Part shown: positions 17,251-27,400 of the stretch, piece by piece
Layout of the letters: every line of letters starts with the position of its first letter
How positions within the stretch are numbered: position 1 is the first letter of the stretch
Assembly (NCBI GenBank): GCA_905215775.1
Contig: CAJMRM010000006.1
Location: forward strand, 9,143 to 73,142
Direction of reading: 5' to 3'
DNA length: 64,000 bases
Origin: an uncultured bacterium
Lineage (GTDB): Bacteria; Bacillota; Clostridia; Lachnospirales; Lachnospiraceae
Program-made: the position numbers and the translations under genes
Notes under the pieces: model-generated
The model's input: only the letters and a program-made list of their open reading frames with translations
What the model was told of the DNA's origin: nothing
Database searches by the model: none

Positions 17251-18563
17251 CGTTCTTCCTCCATCCGGGTCTCCGCCATCGCCCGGATCTCTCCGGCCAG
17301 ATAAAGGGATCCCGCAATAAACGAAAGATCCCCGCCGGTCCGTTCCGACAGCAGGGCCTCAAAGGCTTTTTTCGTAGTTTCAAAGCAGCGGAGCCTGGCA
17401 GCTTCCGGCAGTCTCTCCCGGGCAGCCTGGAAAAGCTCCTCCACGGAAAGGGCCCTGGAGGTATCCGCTGCCGTCAGATAGCATTCGTCCGGCTGAAGCT
17501 GCCGGCCGATCTCTTCCAGCATCCGGCCGTATTCCTTGTCCGCCGCCACAGCAAATAAAAGCCTGGTGGTCTCCGGTCTCTGCTCCCGCTTTAAGAGGCA
17601 GGCCGCCTCCAGAAAAGCGCGGATCCCGTCCTCATTGTGGGCTCCGTCCAGATAGACCCCGGGAAGCAGGCGCTCCATTCTGGCCGGCCATCTGGCGCTC
17701 CTCAGCCCCCGGCGGACGGCCTCAGCCGGAAGGCCAAGCCCGGACACGGAAAGCGCGGTCACAGAAAGCGCGGCGTTCACCGCCTGATAGGGAGCCGGAA
17801 AGCCCACGGTAAATTCCTCTGTCCTTCCCAGATACTCCCACTGGAAGACAAGCTCCTCTCCGTCCAGGCGGAAGGGGACAGCCCCCACCGAAAAGACCGG
17901 GCTCCCTTTCTTTTCTGCCGTTTCAAGGATCACCGCCTCCGCCTCCGGACAGGAGCGGTCGAAAACAGCCGGGCAGCCGGGCTTTATGATCCCCGCCTTA
18001 TGTACCGCGATCTCGCTTACAGTATGGCCCAGGAAGGCCGTATGGTCAACGCTCACCGACGTGATCACAGAAACCATGGGAGCTTCCACCACGTTTGTCA
18101 CATCGTAAAGGCCTCCCATGCCGGTCTCCAGCACCAGAACCTCTGTCCCGGCTCTGGAAAACAGCACCATTCCCATATAAAAAAGGAACTCAAAATACGT
18201 GGGGTGCGGCTTCCCCTGGGCAGTCCACCGGAGGGCGGCCCCGTATACGGTCTCAAAGGCCTGGTCAAAATCCTCCCGGGAGACCATTTCTCCCTGGACC
18301 TGGAACCGCTCCCGGATATCCGAGAGATGGGGAGAGGTAAAGGTCCCGGAGCGCACCCCGGCCTCCCTTAAGGCCGAGGACAAAAAGGCGCACACAGACC
18401 CCTTTCCGTTGGTCCCGGCCACGTGGAAGATCCTCATTGCCCGGTCCGGGCTCCCAAGAAGCTCCAGAAATGCCCTCACATCTTCCATTCCGCTCTTTTT
18501 TTTCGCAAAGGACGGGATCCGTTCCAGGTATTGCTCCGCTGTTTCTTTGTGTTCCCTTTTCAT
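17247..18563 (-). CDS. folC: Folylpolyglutamate synthase / dihydrofolate synthase
   Basis: The 438-residue Mur-ligase-family enzyme adds glutamate residues to folates. The P-loop FHVAGTNGKGSVCAFL lies near residue 46, followed by TSPHLSDIRERFQ and the central domain segment LETGMGGLYDVTNV; the C-terminal Mur domain begins near LDGAHNEDG. The start at 18563 (MKREHKE) is preceded by GGGAGG, whereas the longer frame has no better site. folC directly after valS is a frequent Firmicute arrangement. Confidence 0.93.
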   Translation of the reverse strand: MKREHKETAEQYLERIPSFAKKKSGMEDVRAFLELLGSPDRAMRIFHVAGTNGKGSVCAFLSSALREAGVRSGTFTSPHLSDIRERFQVQGEMVSREDFDQAFETVYGAALRWTAQGKPHPTYFEFLFYMGMVLFSRAGTEVLVLETGMGGLYDVTNVVEAPMVSVITSVSVDHTAFLGHTVSEIAVHKAGIIKPGCPAVFDRSCPEAEAVILETAEKKGSPVFSVGAVPFRLDGEELVFQWEYLGRTEEFTVGFPAPYQAVNAALSVTALSVSGLGLPAEAVRRGLRSARWPARMERLLPGVYLDGAHNEDGIRAFLEAACLLKREQRPETTRLLFAVAADKEYGRMLEEIGRQLQPDECYLTAADTSRALSVEELFQAARERLPEAARLRCFETTKKAFEALLSERTGGDLSFIAGSLYLAGEIRAMAETRMEEER

Positions 18564-18666
18564 ACCGCCTGTACCTCCCATCATACTAGAAATCCAGACT
18601 GCCTGCAAGCAGAACCCATCGTTCTGTTTCGACAGCCTGCGGCAGCCTGGAAATTCCTGGATCTTT

Positions 18667-21318
18667 TTATTTTACAAGCTGGCCCAGACGCTCTTTTACC
18701 TGATCCATCATCTGGGTATATTTAGAAAGCTTCGCCTTCTCCTCGTCGATCTTGGCCTGGGGCGCTCTGGAAACGAATTTCTCGTTATTTAACATTCCGT
18801 TTACCCGGGCAAGCTCCTTTGCCAGGCGCTCTTCCTCTTTTTTCAGACGCTCTACTTCCTTCTCGATGTCCACCAGCTCTGCAAAAGGCATATAAATGGC
18901 CGCCTGGGGAGCCACTGCGGATACGGCGTCCTCGGCGATACCGCTCTTATCCGCCTGGATCGCCACCTCGCTGGCATAGCCCAGGGTTCCGAAGAATACC
19001 TTGCTGTGCTCAAAGATCTCTCTCACGCCCTGGTCCTCGGAAACCACGAATACCTTGGCCTTTTTGCTGGGGGGCACGTTCATGGAGGTACGCACGTTGC
19101 GGATCGCCCGCACGGCTCCCTTGATGATCTCCACAGCATGCTCCTCAGAAGCAAAGTTCCTCTCCTTCATATAGACCGGCCAGGAGGAGATCATGATGGA
19201 CGGCTCCTCCTCCTGCAGGTTGCAGAAGATCTCCTCTGTGATGAAGGGCATGAACGGATGCAGGAGCTTTAAGGAATCCATGAGCACCGTCCGCAGGGTC
19301 CAGATGGCCGCCGCCTTGGTGGTGTCGTGATCGTCCCAGAGACGGGGCTTCACCATCTCGATGTACCAGTCGCAGAACTCCTCCCAGATAAAGTCGTAGA
19401 CCTTCTGGAGGGCGATGCCCAGCTCGAACTTGTCCATATTTTCAGTGACTTCCTTCACCAGGCTGTTGGCCTTGGAAAGGATCCACTTGTCGGCCATGGT
19501 CAGCTCCTCCGGCTGTGCGTCCAGGACCGGAGCCTTTTCAATGTTCATCATGATGAAGCGGCTGGCATTCCATACCTTATTGGCAAAGTTTCTGCTGGCC
19601 TCCACACGCTCCCAGTAGAAGCGCATGTCGTTGCCCGGCGCGTTTCCGGTCATTAAGGTCATACGCAGGGCGTCGGCGCCGTATTTGTCGATGACCTCCA
19701 GGGGATCGATTCCATTTCCTAAGGACTTACTCATCTTCCGTCCCTGGGAATCCCGTACCAGTCCGTGGATCAGAACCGTATCAAAGGGGCATTCTCCCGT
19801 CTGCTCCAGGCCGGAGAATACCATACGGATCACCCAGAAGAAGATGATGTCGTATCCGGTCACCAGAACGTTTGTGGGATAGAAATATTCCATTTCCGCA
19901 GTCTTTTCCGGCCATCCCAGGGTAGAGAAGGGCCAGAGGGCAGAGGAAAACCAGGTATCCAGGGTATCCTCATCCTGCTTTAAGTGGGTGCAGCCGCATT
20001 TCGGACATTTTTCCGGCATGGATTTTGCCACAACCATCTCGCCGCATTCCTGGCAGTAATAAGCCGGGATCCGGTGTCCCCACCAGAGCTGTCTGGAAAT
20101 ACACCAGTCGCGGATCCCCTCCAGCCAGTGGAGATACGTTTTTCCAAAGCTCTCCGGAACAAATTTCAGCTTTCCGGTTTTTAATGCCTCGATGGCCGGC
20201 TTGGCCATTTCATCCATGCGTACAAACCACTGGGGCTTTACCATGGGCTCTACGGTGGTGCCGCAGCGGTCATGGGTGCCTACGTTGTGGGAATGGGGAA
20301 CCACCTTCACCAGAAGGCCCTGCTCCTTCAGATCCTCCACCATGGCCTTTCTTGCCTCATAGCGGTCCATTCCGAAATATTTTCCAGGCGCGCTTATGGT
20401 CGCGTCATCGTTCATGATACAGATCTCTTCCAGGTTATGGCGCTTTCCTACCTCGAAGTCATTGGGGTCATGGGCCGGTGTGATCTTTACGCAGCCAGTC
20501 CCAAACTCCTTATCCACGTATTCGTCCGCCACCACCGGGATCTCCCGGTCCGTTAACGGCAGCTTTAACATTTTTCCGATCAGGTCCTTATACCGTTCAT
20601 CCTCCGGGTTCACAGCCACAGCCGTATCTCCCAGCATGGTCTCCGGACGGGTAGTGGCGATCTCCACAAAGCGGCCTTCCTCTCCCACAATGGGGTAGTT
20701 GATATGCCAGAAGAAGCCGTCCTGCTCCTCGTGGTTTACCTCCGCGTCGGAGATGGATGTCTTACATACGGGGCACCAGTTGATGATCCTGGATCCCTTA
20801 TAGATATAGCCCTTTTCGTAAAGTCTTGTGAACACCTCTAAAACGGCATCCGAGCAGCCCTCGTCCATGGTGAACCGCTCCCGGTCCCAGTCGGCGGAGG
20901 AGCCCATTTTATGGAGCTGGCGGATGATGCGGCTGCCATACTCGTCCTTCCATTTCCAGGCCTCCTTTAAAAAGCCCTCCCGGCCCAGATCATTCTTATC
21001 GACGCCTTCCTTTTTCAGCTTGTCGATGACCTTGACCTCTGTGGCGATGGCCGCGTGGTCCGTGCCCGGCTGCCAGAGGGCCTCATATCCCTGCATCCGC
21101 TTATAGCGGATCAGGATATCCTGCATGGTGTTGTCCAGGGCATGGCCCATATGGAGCTGGCCAGTGATATTGGGCGGCGGCATTACGATGGTAAAGGGCT
21201 TTTTCCCTTCCCGTTTTCCTCTCTCCGCATCGGCATGGAAATACTTATTGTCCAGCCATTTCTGGTACAGACGGTCCTCAATGGCCGCCGGATTATAGGT
21301 CTTTTCCAGTTCTTTCAT
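18667..21318 (-). CDS. valS: Valine-tRNA ligase
   Basis: The 883-residue class I synthetase charges tRNA-Val. It has the HIGH-type motif PPPNITGQLHMGHALD near residue 49, the connective editing domain (TTRPETMLGDTAVAVNP), the KMSKS motif (GRKMSKSLGNG), an anticodon-binding domain and the C-terminal coiled-coil tRNA-binding arm (EVERLKKEEERLAKELARV) typical of ValRS. It is the third gene behind the T-box leader at 22063-22312. Confidence 0.97.
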   Translation of the reverse strand: MKELEKTYNPAAIEDRLYQKWLDNKYFHADAERGKREGKKPFTIVMPPPNITGQLHMGHALDNTMQDILIRYKRMQGYEALWQPGTDHAAIATEVKVIDKLKKEGVDKNDLGREGFLKEAWKWKDEYGSRIIRQLHKMGSSADWDRERFTMDEGCSDAVLEVFTRLYEKGYIYKGSRIINWCPVCKTSISDAEVNHEEQDGFFWHINYPIVGEEGRFVEIATTRPETMLGDTAVAVNPEDERYKDLIGKMLKLPLTDREIPVVADEYVDKEFGTGCVKITPAHDPNDFEVGKRHNLEEICIMNDDATISAPGKYFGMDRYEARKAMVEDLKEQGLLVKVVPHSHNVGTHDRCGTTVEPMVKPQWFVRMDEMAKPAIEALKTGKLKFVPESFGKTYLHWLEGIRDWCISRQLWWGHRIPAYYCQECGEMVVAKSMPEKCPKCGCTHLKQDEDTLDTWFSSALWPFSTLGWPEKTAEMEYFYPTNVLVTGYDIIFFWVIRMVFSGLEQTGECPFDTVLIHGLVRDSQGRKMSKSLGNGIDPLEVIDKYGADALRMTLMTGNAPGNDMRFYWERVEASRNFANKVWNASRFIMMNIEKAPVLDAQPEELTMADKWILSKANSLVKEVTENMDKFELGIALQKVYDFIWEEFCDWYIEMVKPRLWDDHDTTKAAAIWTLRTVLMDSLKLLHPFMPFITEEIFCNLQEEEPSIMISSWPVYMKERNFASEEHAVEIIKGAVRAIRNVRTSMNVPPSKKAKVFVVSEDQGVREIFEHSKVFFGTLGYASEVAIQADKSGIAEDAVSAVAPQAAIYMPFAELVDIEKEVERLKKEEERLAKELARVNGMLNNEKFVSRAPQAKIDEEKAKLSKYTQMMDQVKERLGQLVK

Positions 21319-21356
21319 AACTGCTCCTCTCTTTATGTTCCATCTCTTTTGTATTC

Positions 21357-21542
21357 CTACATCTGTTTTCTTACCACCCGGTATTCATCTCCGGGCTGGT
21401 AAAACGGGCAGGAGAAATCCGAGCCCCGCAAAAACGCAGACATCTCGTCCTCATCCAGATCTGCCTCACAGACGTAATACTCATACTCCTCGTCATAGGT
21501 GTAAAAAGCGCAGCTCTCACAGCTGCCCTGGGGCTTACTCAT
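21357..21542 (-). CDS. DUF6472-like small cysteine protein
   Basis: The 61-residue protein starts MSKPQGSCESCAFYTYDEE and contains four cysteines (C8, C11, C25, C45) in a pattern suggesting a metal-binding site, with a very acidic middle. It resembles the DUF6472 family of clostridia, of unknown function. The start at 21542 is inferred from homology and its 8-base overlap with the end of the GNAT gene; the longer frame upstream is only a shadow of that gene. It sits between GNAT and valS in the T-box operon. Confidence 0.75.
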   Translation of the reverse strand: MSKPQGSCESCAFYTYDEEYEYYVCEADLDEDEMSAFLRGSDFSCPFYQPGDEYRVVRKQM

Positions 21543-22050
21543 GGGAATACGCCTCCATTTCATATGCACCGTATACGGTTCCCTTATATTCCAGATAGTC
21601 CTCCGTATGGGAAACCGTTTTAAAGCCGGCCGCCTCATAGCAGGCCTTTGCCCGGGGATTTTTATCAAATACCGCCAGGGACGCCTTCTTCATTCCCAGG
21701 CCCTGGAATACATACCGGAGGATCTGGGAGACAAGCTCCTTCCCCAGGCCCCTTCCCCGGATACCCGGATCCGTCACGATAAAGCCCACCCGGGCCGACG
21801 AAGCCTCATAGTCCGCCTTTTTTACCATGAAATGACCCACGGGAGTTCCCTTCTCATCCAGAGCCGTCATCAGCCAGCCGTCGGTCTCCTGCAGGCTCCA
21901 TCTGGCAAAGTATCCGTCCAGCTCTTCAATGGCCAGGGGATACGAAAACTCCCCGCAGCTCCACATTAAAAATTCTTCCTCACCGGCGTTCTCCCACCAT
22001 TCCAAAAGGTTCCAGGCGTCCCCCGGTTTATAGGGCCTTAAACGAATCAT
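21535..22050 (-). CDS. GNAT-family N-acetyltransferase
   Basis: The 171-residue protein has the GNAT fold with the acetyl-CoA pyrophosphate-binding signature IRGRGLGKELVSQIL (near residue 97) and the C-terminal NPRAKACYEAAGF segment. The substrate is unknown. The start at 22050 has an AAGGAG site that lies directly after the T-box terminator, making this the first gene of the T-box operon ahead of DUF6472 and valS. Control of an acetyltransferase by amino-acid limitation is an oddity of this operon. Confidence 0.85.
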   Translation of the reverse strand: MIRLRPYKPGDAWNLLEWWENAGEEEFLMWSCGEFSYPLAIEELDGYFARWSLQETDGWLMTALDEKGTPVGHFMVKKADYEASSARVGFIVTDPGIRGRGLGKELVSQILRYVFQGLGMKKASLAVFDKNPRAKACYEAAGFKTVSHTEDYLEYKGTVYGAYEMEAYSHE

Positions 22051-22062
22051 AGAACTCTCCTT

Positions 22063-22312
22063 AAAAGAAAACGCCCTCTGCAAATGCAAAGGGCGAAATA
22101 CCGCGTTACCACCTTTATTCACCGCGGATGCGGCGATCTTTCCGGTCTGTAACGGAAACCACCCGGAAACGGCTGACAGGCAGACGCCCCTCGCCGCTTC
22201 AGCTCCAAAGCTACCTTCCGTACCCGCATTCCCGGCCTGCCTTTCAGCCTGCGGACAGCCCTCTCTGACGGTGCCTGGCACGTACTCCTCTTTTTCCCAG
22301 CTTTTTTCATAT
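22063..22312 (-). promoter_or_regulatory. T-box leader of the GNAT-valS-folC operon
   Basis: On the minus strand the T-box core AAAGGTGGTAACGCGG occupies 22101-22116. It is followed by a terminator hairpin (22072-22095, arms CGCCCT and AGGGCG) and a T-rich run. Upstream is a stem I with AGAGAGGG and a GGCTGAAAGG apical segment. valS downstream predicts tRNA-Val as ligand, but I could not place a GUN specifier codon with confidence. The leader fills the 313-base gap between the GNAT gene and the TPR-like gene. Confidence 0.88.
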
Positions 22313-22319
22313 ATCCAAT

Positions 22320-22348
22320 AATATAGTGGAATCTTCTGCCCTTGTCAA
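22320..22348 (-). promoter_or_regulatory. Sigma-A-type promoter of the val T-box operon
   Basis: On the minus strand TTGACA (22343-22348) and TATATT (22320-22325) are 17 bases apart, directly upstream of the T-box leader. Confidence 0.85.
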
Positions 22349-22363
22349 GGGTCTTATCTTATT

Positions 22364-23173
22364 TTACAGCATCTTCCTGTATTCCAGCTTCCACTGGTTC
22401 AGGACCCGGGAAGCCCCCTCCAGCCTTTTTTCCGGATCCCTGTCGAAAATTTCCTGGAGCCGTACTGCCGGTCCCGCCTGGCCGGCCCTGGCCAGAGCCT
22501 CATGAAGCTCCCGGTCCCAGCTCTCCGTATCCTGGGAAGCCAGCAGCTCCCGGCAGCGGTCCCTCATGGAAAGCTCCGGCTCCAGCTTTGTAAGGAAATA
22601 CATTCGCTTCAGACAGCCGGCCTCCGGCTTTTCATTCCAGGCGCAGCCATAGGCGTGCATGGCCTTCTGGTAACGGAACAGCTTGGCGTGGCAGGCTCCC
22701 AGGTTATTCCAGACCTTCCCCTTAAATTCATGGGATAAGGTCTTGTCCCCCTCGTTTAGGATCCCCTCGTATATGGAAATAGCTCTGCCGTAAAGGCCCA
22801 GGCCGTAAAAATAGTCGGCCCTCCGCTTTTCATATTCATGGACCGGCAGCTTCCGCAGGGCAGCCACCCTCTGGCGGTACGCCGCCTGTTCCGGCTGGGT
22901 ATAATAGGCGCAGTCCTGGAGGATCAGGAACAGAAGCTCGTCCGACGCCCCCCGGCTCTGGATCCATTTCTGGATCCTTTCCGCCAGGAACGGCATTTTA
23001 AGCTCCGTCCGGAAAAACGCCGCCAGCCGTTCGTTTACAAAATCCTCCATCACAAGAAGAGGATGATTATAGATCACATAGTTCAGTTCCTGGGAGGAAT
23101 ACAGATGGATCCCCAGCTCCTCAATGAAATACGGGGACGCCACCGGTTCCTGCCGGCAAAGGATCAGACTCAT
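22364..23173 (-). CDS. TPR-like protein of the DUF5717/DUF5716 operon
   Basis: The 269-residue, probably cytoplasmic protein is mostly helical, with TPR-like motifs around residues 118-190 (YFYGLGLYGRAISIYEGIL, then WNNLGACHAKLFRYQKAMHAY). No enzymatic motif is visible. Its ATG overlaps the TGA of the DUF5716 gene (ATGA), so the two products are probably made together. It is the last gene of a three-gene operon. A role as adaptor of the Hsp70/actin-like partner is inference. Confidence 0.78.
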   Translation of the reverse strand: MSLILCRQEPVASPYFIEELGIHLYSSQELNYVIYNHPLLVMEDFVNERLAAFFRTELKMPFLAERIQKWIQSRGASDELLFLILQDCAYYTQPEQAAYRQRVAALRKLPVHEYEKRRADYFYGLGLYGRAISIYEGILNEGDKTLSHEFKGKVWNNLGACHAKLFRYQKAMHAYGCAWNEKPEAGCLKRMYFLTKLEPELSMRDRCRELLASQDTESWDRELHEALARAGQAGPAVRLQEIFDRDPEKRLEGASRVLNQWKLEYRKML

Positions 23174-24396
23174 ACTCTCACCTCCTGGCGGATCTCAGCG
23201 TCCGTCTTCGGGAACAGCTCTCCAAAGCCCCGATCCACGATCTTCACCACCATGGTCCTTTCGTCCAGAAAGCCCACGGCGATCCGTACCCTGGTGGTCT
23301 TTGGCGGCCGTTTTGGAAAGCCCTCCAGAGGGATCTTCACCAGCCGTTTCTGTTTTGGATCCTGTGGAGAGGTGATCACCAGCTCGATGTCCTCCTGGCC
23401 GTCCAGGATCACTTCCAGGACGCTTCTGGCCTCATACCAGCTTTCCCCGGCCGAGGCCAGGGCGATCTGGATCCTGGAATCCCGCTTCATGACCTCCATA
23501 GACACTGTGGATCTCAGCTTTCCTTCGCACAGGCATACAAATGGATATGAGGATCTTTCCTGCAGCCCGTCCTCTGCCTTCAGGGCTGCTCCCCGGGCAA
23601 AAAGCGCCGGCTCCACAAACACCCGCCTCCGGTGGCACACCTGCTTCATGAACTCCGGCGCCCAGTCCGTCCTTCCAAAGCCCTTTCCCGTTAAAAATAT
23701 GGAAGAATACAGCTTTTTCTGCAGAAGCCGTTCCCCGCAGGCACAAAGGATCTGATCGGCCATTCTGGCTCCGGAGGGGGAATCCAGCACATTGAGGCTG
23801 AATCCTTCCTCCAGATCCTCATGCTCTGCCCAGGCCGTCATCTGCCGCGGTCCCCGGACCACCTTAAGCTCATAATACCTGAGAGATTCGTCCGACAGGG
23901 AAAACATCCCCACCTGGCCGCCCCATACGTCCCGCTTCTGGCTCAGAACATAATAAACAAAGCATTCCGTATGGCTTGCGATATGGACCAGGTCTCTGGG
24001 GATCCCCAGGGATCCTGCACAGCCCGTCAGGCAGTCCATCAGCTTCATTTCCATATTTTTTAGGGAGATCACCAGGCGGGCCACCGGCACGTCCGGATAT
24101 TCTGCCCGGATCATGGCCAGCACCCGCTCCAGATACATCCTTAAAAGCTCCGCCCCCTGGTATTTCACCGAGGAGATAGTAGCGGTTCCATCCTTTACTG
24201 CCAGGCTTAAGAGCTTGTCCACGATGACTCCCTCGCCCATCAGAGTATATTTATACGCTTCCTCTCCCACGTACCATCCGCCGTCCGTTTTTTTCCGGCA
24301 GATGACCGTCGGGATCGTCCAGGTCTCGTCCCGTCCGGCCACCGCAGCCTGGGTATAGGTATCGCACAGGTCGATTCCGATTATCAGTTTGTCCAT
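23170..24396 (-). CDS. DUF5716-like Hsp70/actin-fold (ASKHA) protein
   Basis: The 408-residue protein begins MDKLIIGIDLCDTYTQAAVA, matching the phosphate-1 loop of the actin/Hsp70/sugar-kinase superfamily. A late SSIFLTGKGFGRTDW segment (about 235-250) matches the adenosine motif. The phosphate-2 loop is degenerate (VGMFSLSDESLRYYEL instead of DxGGGT). There is no Hsp70 substrate-binding domain. It resembles the uncharacterised DUF5716 family. It is encoded between a giant scaffold-like protein and a TPR-like protein. ATP binding is plausible; ATPase activity is uncertain. Confidence 0.8.
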   Translation of the reverse strand: MDKLIIGIDLCDTYTQAAVAGRDETWTIPTVICRKKTDGGWYVGEEAYKYTLMGEGVIVDKLLSLAVKDGTATISSVKYQGAELLRMYLERVLAMIRAEYPDVPVARLVISLKNMEMKLMDCLTGCAGSLGIPRDLVHIASHTECFVYYVLSQKRDVWGGQVGMFSLSDESLRYYELKVVRGPRQMTAWAEHEDLEEGFSLNVLDSPSGARMADQILCACGERLLQKKLYSSIFLTGKGFGRTDWAPEFMKQVCHRRRVFVEPALFARGAALKAEDGLQERSSYPFVCLCEGKLRSTVSMEVMKRDSRIQIALASAGESWYEARSVLEVILDGQEDIELVITSPQDPKQKRLVKIPLEGFPKRPPKTTRVRIAVGFLDERTMVVKIVDRGFGELFPKTDAEIRQEVRV

Positions 24397-24408
24397 TTTA
24401 TTTTCCTC

Positions 24409-27400
24409 TTACTCCGCCAGGGGGAACAATTCTTCCATCGCCTGGCTGTCTGTCGCGTACCGCAGCATGGCCTCCCCGAGCCTCTGGTCGTCCTCCATGG
24501 CCAGGCAGAGTCCCATGGTATTGAGGGCAGAGAAACGGTTTCCCCGATCCCCGGAGGCCGTTTCCCGGCAGGAGATCCTGCCGCTGGCCTTCTCCACCGG
24601 CTCCCCATCCTCATACTCACAGATGGTATATTCCATGACCTCGCCCTCAAACAGGAGCTTCTGGCGCACATAGATCCCCTTATACACCGGCTTCAGCTCC
24701 TCCTCATGGAACTCCTCTTCATCCGGAAGGACGCGCACCATGAGAACCGGACGGCTTTCCGGCGTGCCGTGGTATTCCACGATCTCCTTGTCCGCTAGCT
24801 CCCCGGGAAGATCCACATAGGGAGCCAGATCCTTGAAATACGCAAACACCATCCCCTGGGACAGCAGAACAGCCATACACCGGCGGCACACCTGCTGCTG
24901 CTCCTTTTCCAAAGACGGCAGGCCTGCATAATATTTCGTCATGGCCATCAGATAGATCTCCGGCAGCTTCCGGATCTCCGCGCTCCCGTTGATCGCCCCC
25001 TCCAGATACGCGAACACCCGGTCGCCCGGCGTCTGGTCCTTTAAGAAATAATCCACACAGCGGATGGTAAAATACGCCTTCACCAGGGTATCGCTGGTTT
25101 TCTTCCGTCCGGCGTAAAGGTCAAACACCGTATCCAGGTGCTTATCGCTTCCGGTAAACAGAAGCTGGGCCAGCAGCCGCTCCTCCATATCATAGGTTTC
25201 CGCATGCTCCCGCACCCCCTGTACCAGGATCCGGTACATATCGCTGTTGGCGCCGTTAAAGTGCTTACAGAGATAATCCAGGATCACGCTGTCTCCGTTC
25301 CCCGACATAAAGATCCTCCGGGCCATATGTAAAAGCAGATCATCCTCTTCCGCCAGATTCTGTGAGATCAGCTTTGTACACAGCTTCAGGAGCTGCCGGA
25401 TCCGCAGTCCCTCTTCCCCGAATTCACGGATCATCCCATAGGCTTCCTTATAAAAATCCCGGCTGATCAGCGTTTCGCAGATGCCAATCCGCTCGGTCCG
25501 GGACAGCCGCTTCTTATCCAGACGCAGGAGATAGGCCCCTCCCTCTTCGTTCACGGCCTCTTCTCCATTCGCACCCAGGTCCCTGTAATAGGCAATGATC
25601 CGGGTGAGCATCTTCTGCTGGTACAGCTCCTTCACCGGCAGGGTATCCAGAGCGTCCTGGAGTATGCGGATCCCGTCTCCGTCCGTTTCCTCCTGTTCCA
25701 TGATCCCAAGACAGGCCCGCATCTTCAGCATGGGGTGATCCGGGAACATTTCAAAGCAGCGCTCCTCCAGCTCCCGTTCCTCCATCACCGGCTCCTTTGT
25801 ATAGGGCACGTCCATATACCGGTTGCCGTACATATCCTGGAACATGATCACACAGTCGTCAAAGTATAAGGGCACATACGCCGTCTGGCCGGTAAGCGGA
25901 TAGGCATCCTCTCCATCCAGGAGAGCGCTGCTCACCACCACATATTTCATGGCCGCATCCTGGCACCAGATCCGGTTGGATCTTAAAATCCCAGGGAGTA
26001 CCCGGGCCACCTGGCTGTCGATGATATCCCGGTAGATCATGCGCCGGTAGATCACTGCCAGGAAGCGGTCGATCCGTCCCTCGAACAGCTGCTCCATGGC
26101 AAACTTCTCCATGTCCCTTTCATATGCCTTATAGAGCCGGTCGCTCGGCTTTAAGTACGTCAGAACATTGGCATAGAGCACCGAACGGCTGCGGCGGTCC
26201 ATGTGGCTGTGTTCATAAGAAAAGTACAAAAGCACCTGCTTTGGCAGCATCCGGTCATAGGAAGCCGGCAGGGAATACAGATAATATTCATAGATCCTGG
26301 TGAGGCTGATCTCCTCCATGATCCCCCTCTCATACCAGGGGAAGCAGACCTCTGTGCGCATATTTCCCTTGATCAGCAGACAGCATACCGCCGTCAGGAG
26401 CTCCTTCTCCGGGTATTTTTCATAAAGGGCCGCCAGAAGCCGGTAATACAGCCGGTGGAAAAACTTTGTTCCCGCCACCAGAGACGCCGCCCGCAGGGCA
26501 AGGGTCTCCCCTACCATTCCATGGGATGCGCCGTAATACAGGGCGTGGATCTCAAAGGGATCCATATTCACAAGAAGGGCCGGGTCCTTTTCCAGGAGAC
26601 GGCAGGCTTCGATATATAAGAACGGGCTGTGACAGCCGTTCCTGTACTGGGTCTTGAAGCTGTCGAAAAGGGCCGGTCCTTCCTCAAACAGCTCCGGCTC
26701 CATCTTTAAAAGCAGAAGCTGTAAATAGAACCTTCCCTTCCGGCTGTCCAGCTTTTTTCTCAGAAGCCTTAACACCGCGTCTCTTTTTGCCGCATCGGGG
26801 CTCACGCGGTACTGGAGATACTGGTAAAAGCAGTACAGGGTCCCGGTCCTTTCCTCCTCTGCCGCGATCTGGTCCCGGCAGCTGTCCAGGCACAGGGCCG
26901 CCTGGTCCGGCCGTCCTGCATCCAGGTACGTTTCCGCCTGGAACAGGGAGTGGAGCAGCGAATTGCCGCAGGCTCCGCGGATGGCGTCCAGCTCTCCCTG
27001 GAGCTTCGTCAATACCTTTGCCGGATCCGATCTCCCGCTCTCATACTCCTCCCTGAGCGTCAGATATCTGGCAATGCTGGATCTGGTGATCTCCCGGTCC
27101 CTGGCAGCCGCTCCCGGCTCTCCTCCGGCCGTGGCCGTGATCCGGACCACCGTATCCCCGTGGACCGTTACAAACCGGATGGCCCCCAGGTTCTTTCCCC
27201 GGTGCAGCCGCTCCGGATGGATCCTAAAGGCCAGGTCAAAACGGCCGTCTGTAAAATCAGACTGGGTCACCGTCTTTCTGGAAAGCTCGATGAACTCCCC
27301 ATCGGCCTTCACCTCCAGATACAAATAGCCCCAGCCGCTCGTCTGGAGAGTGATCCGGTCGTTCACCACCGTTTTCGGATCATTATACGTCTTGGACGCG

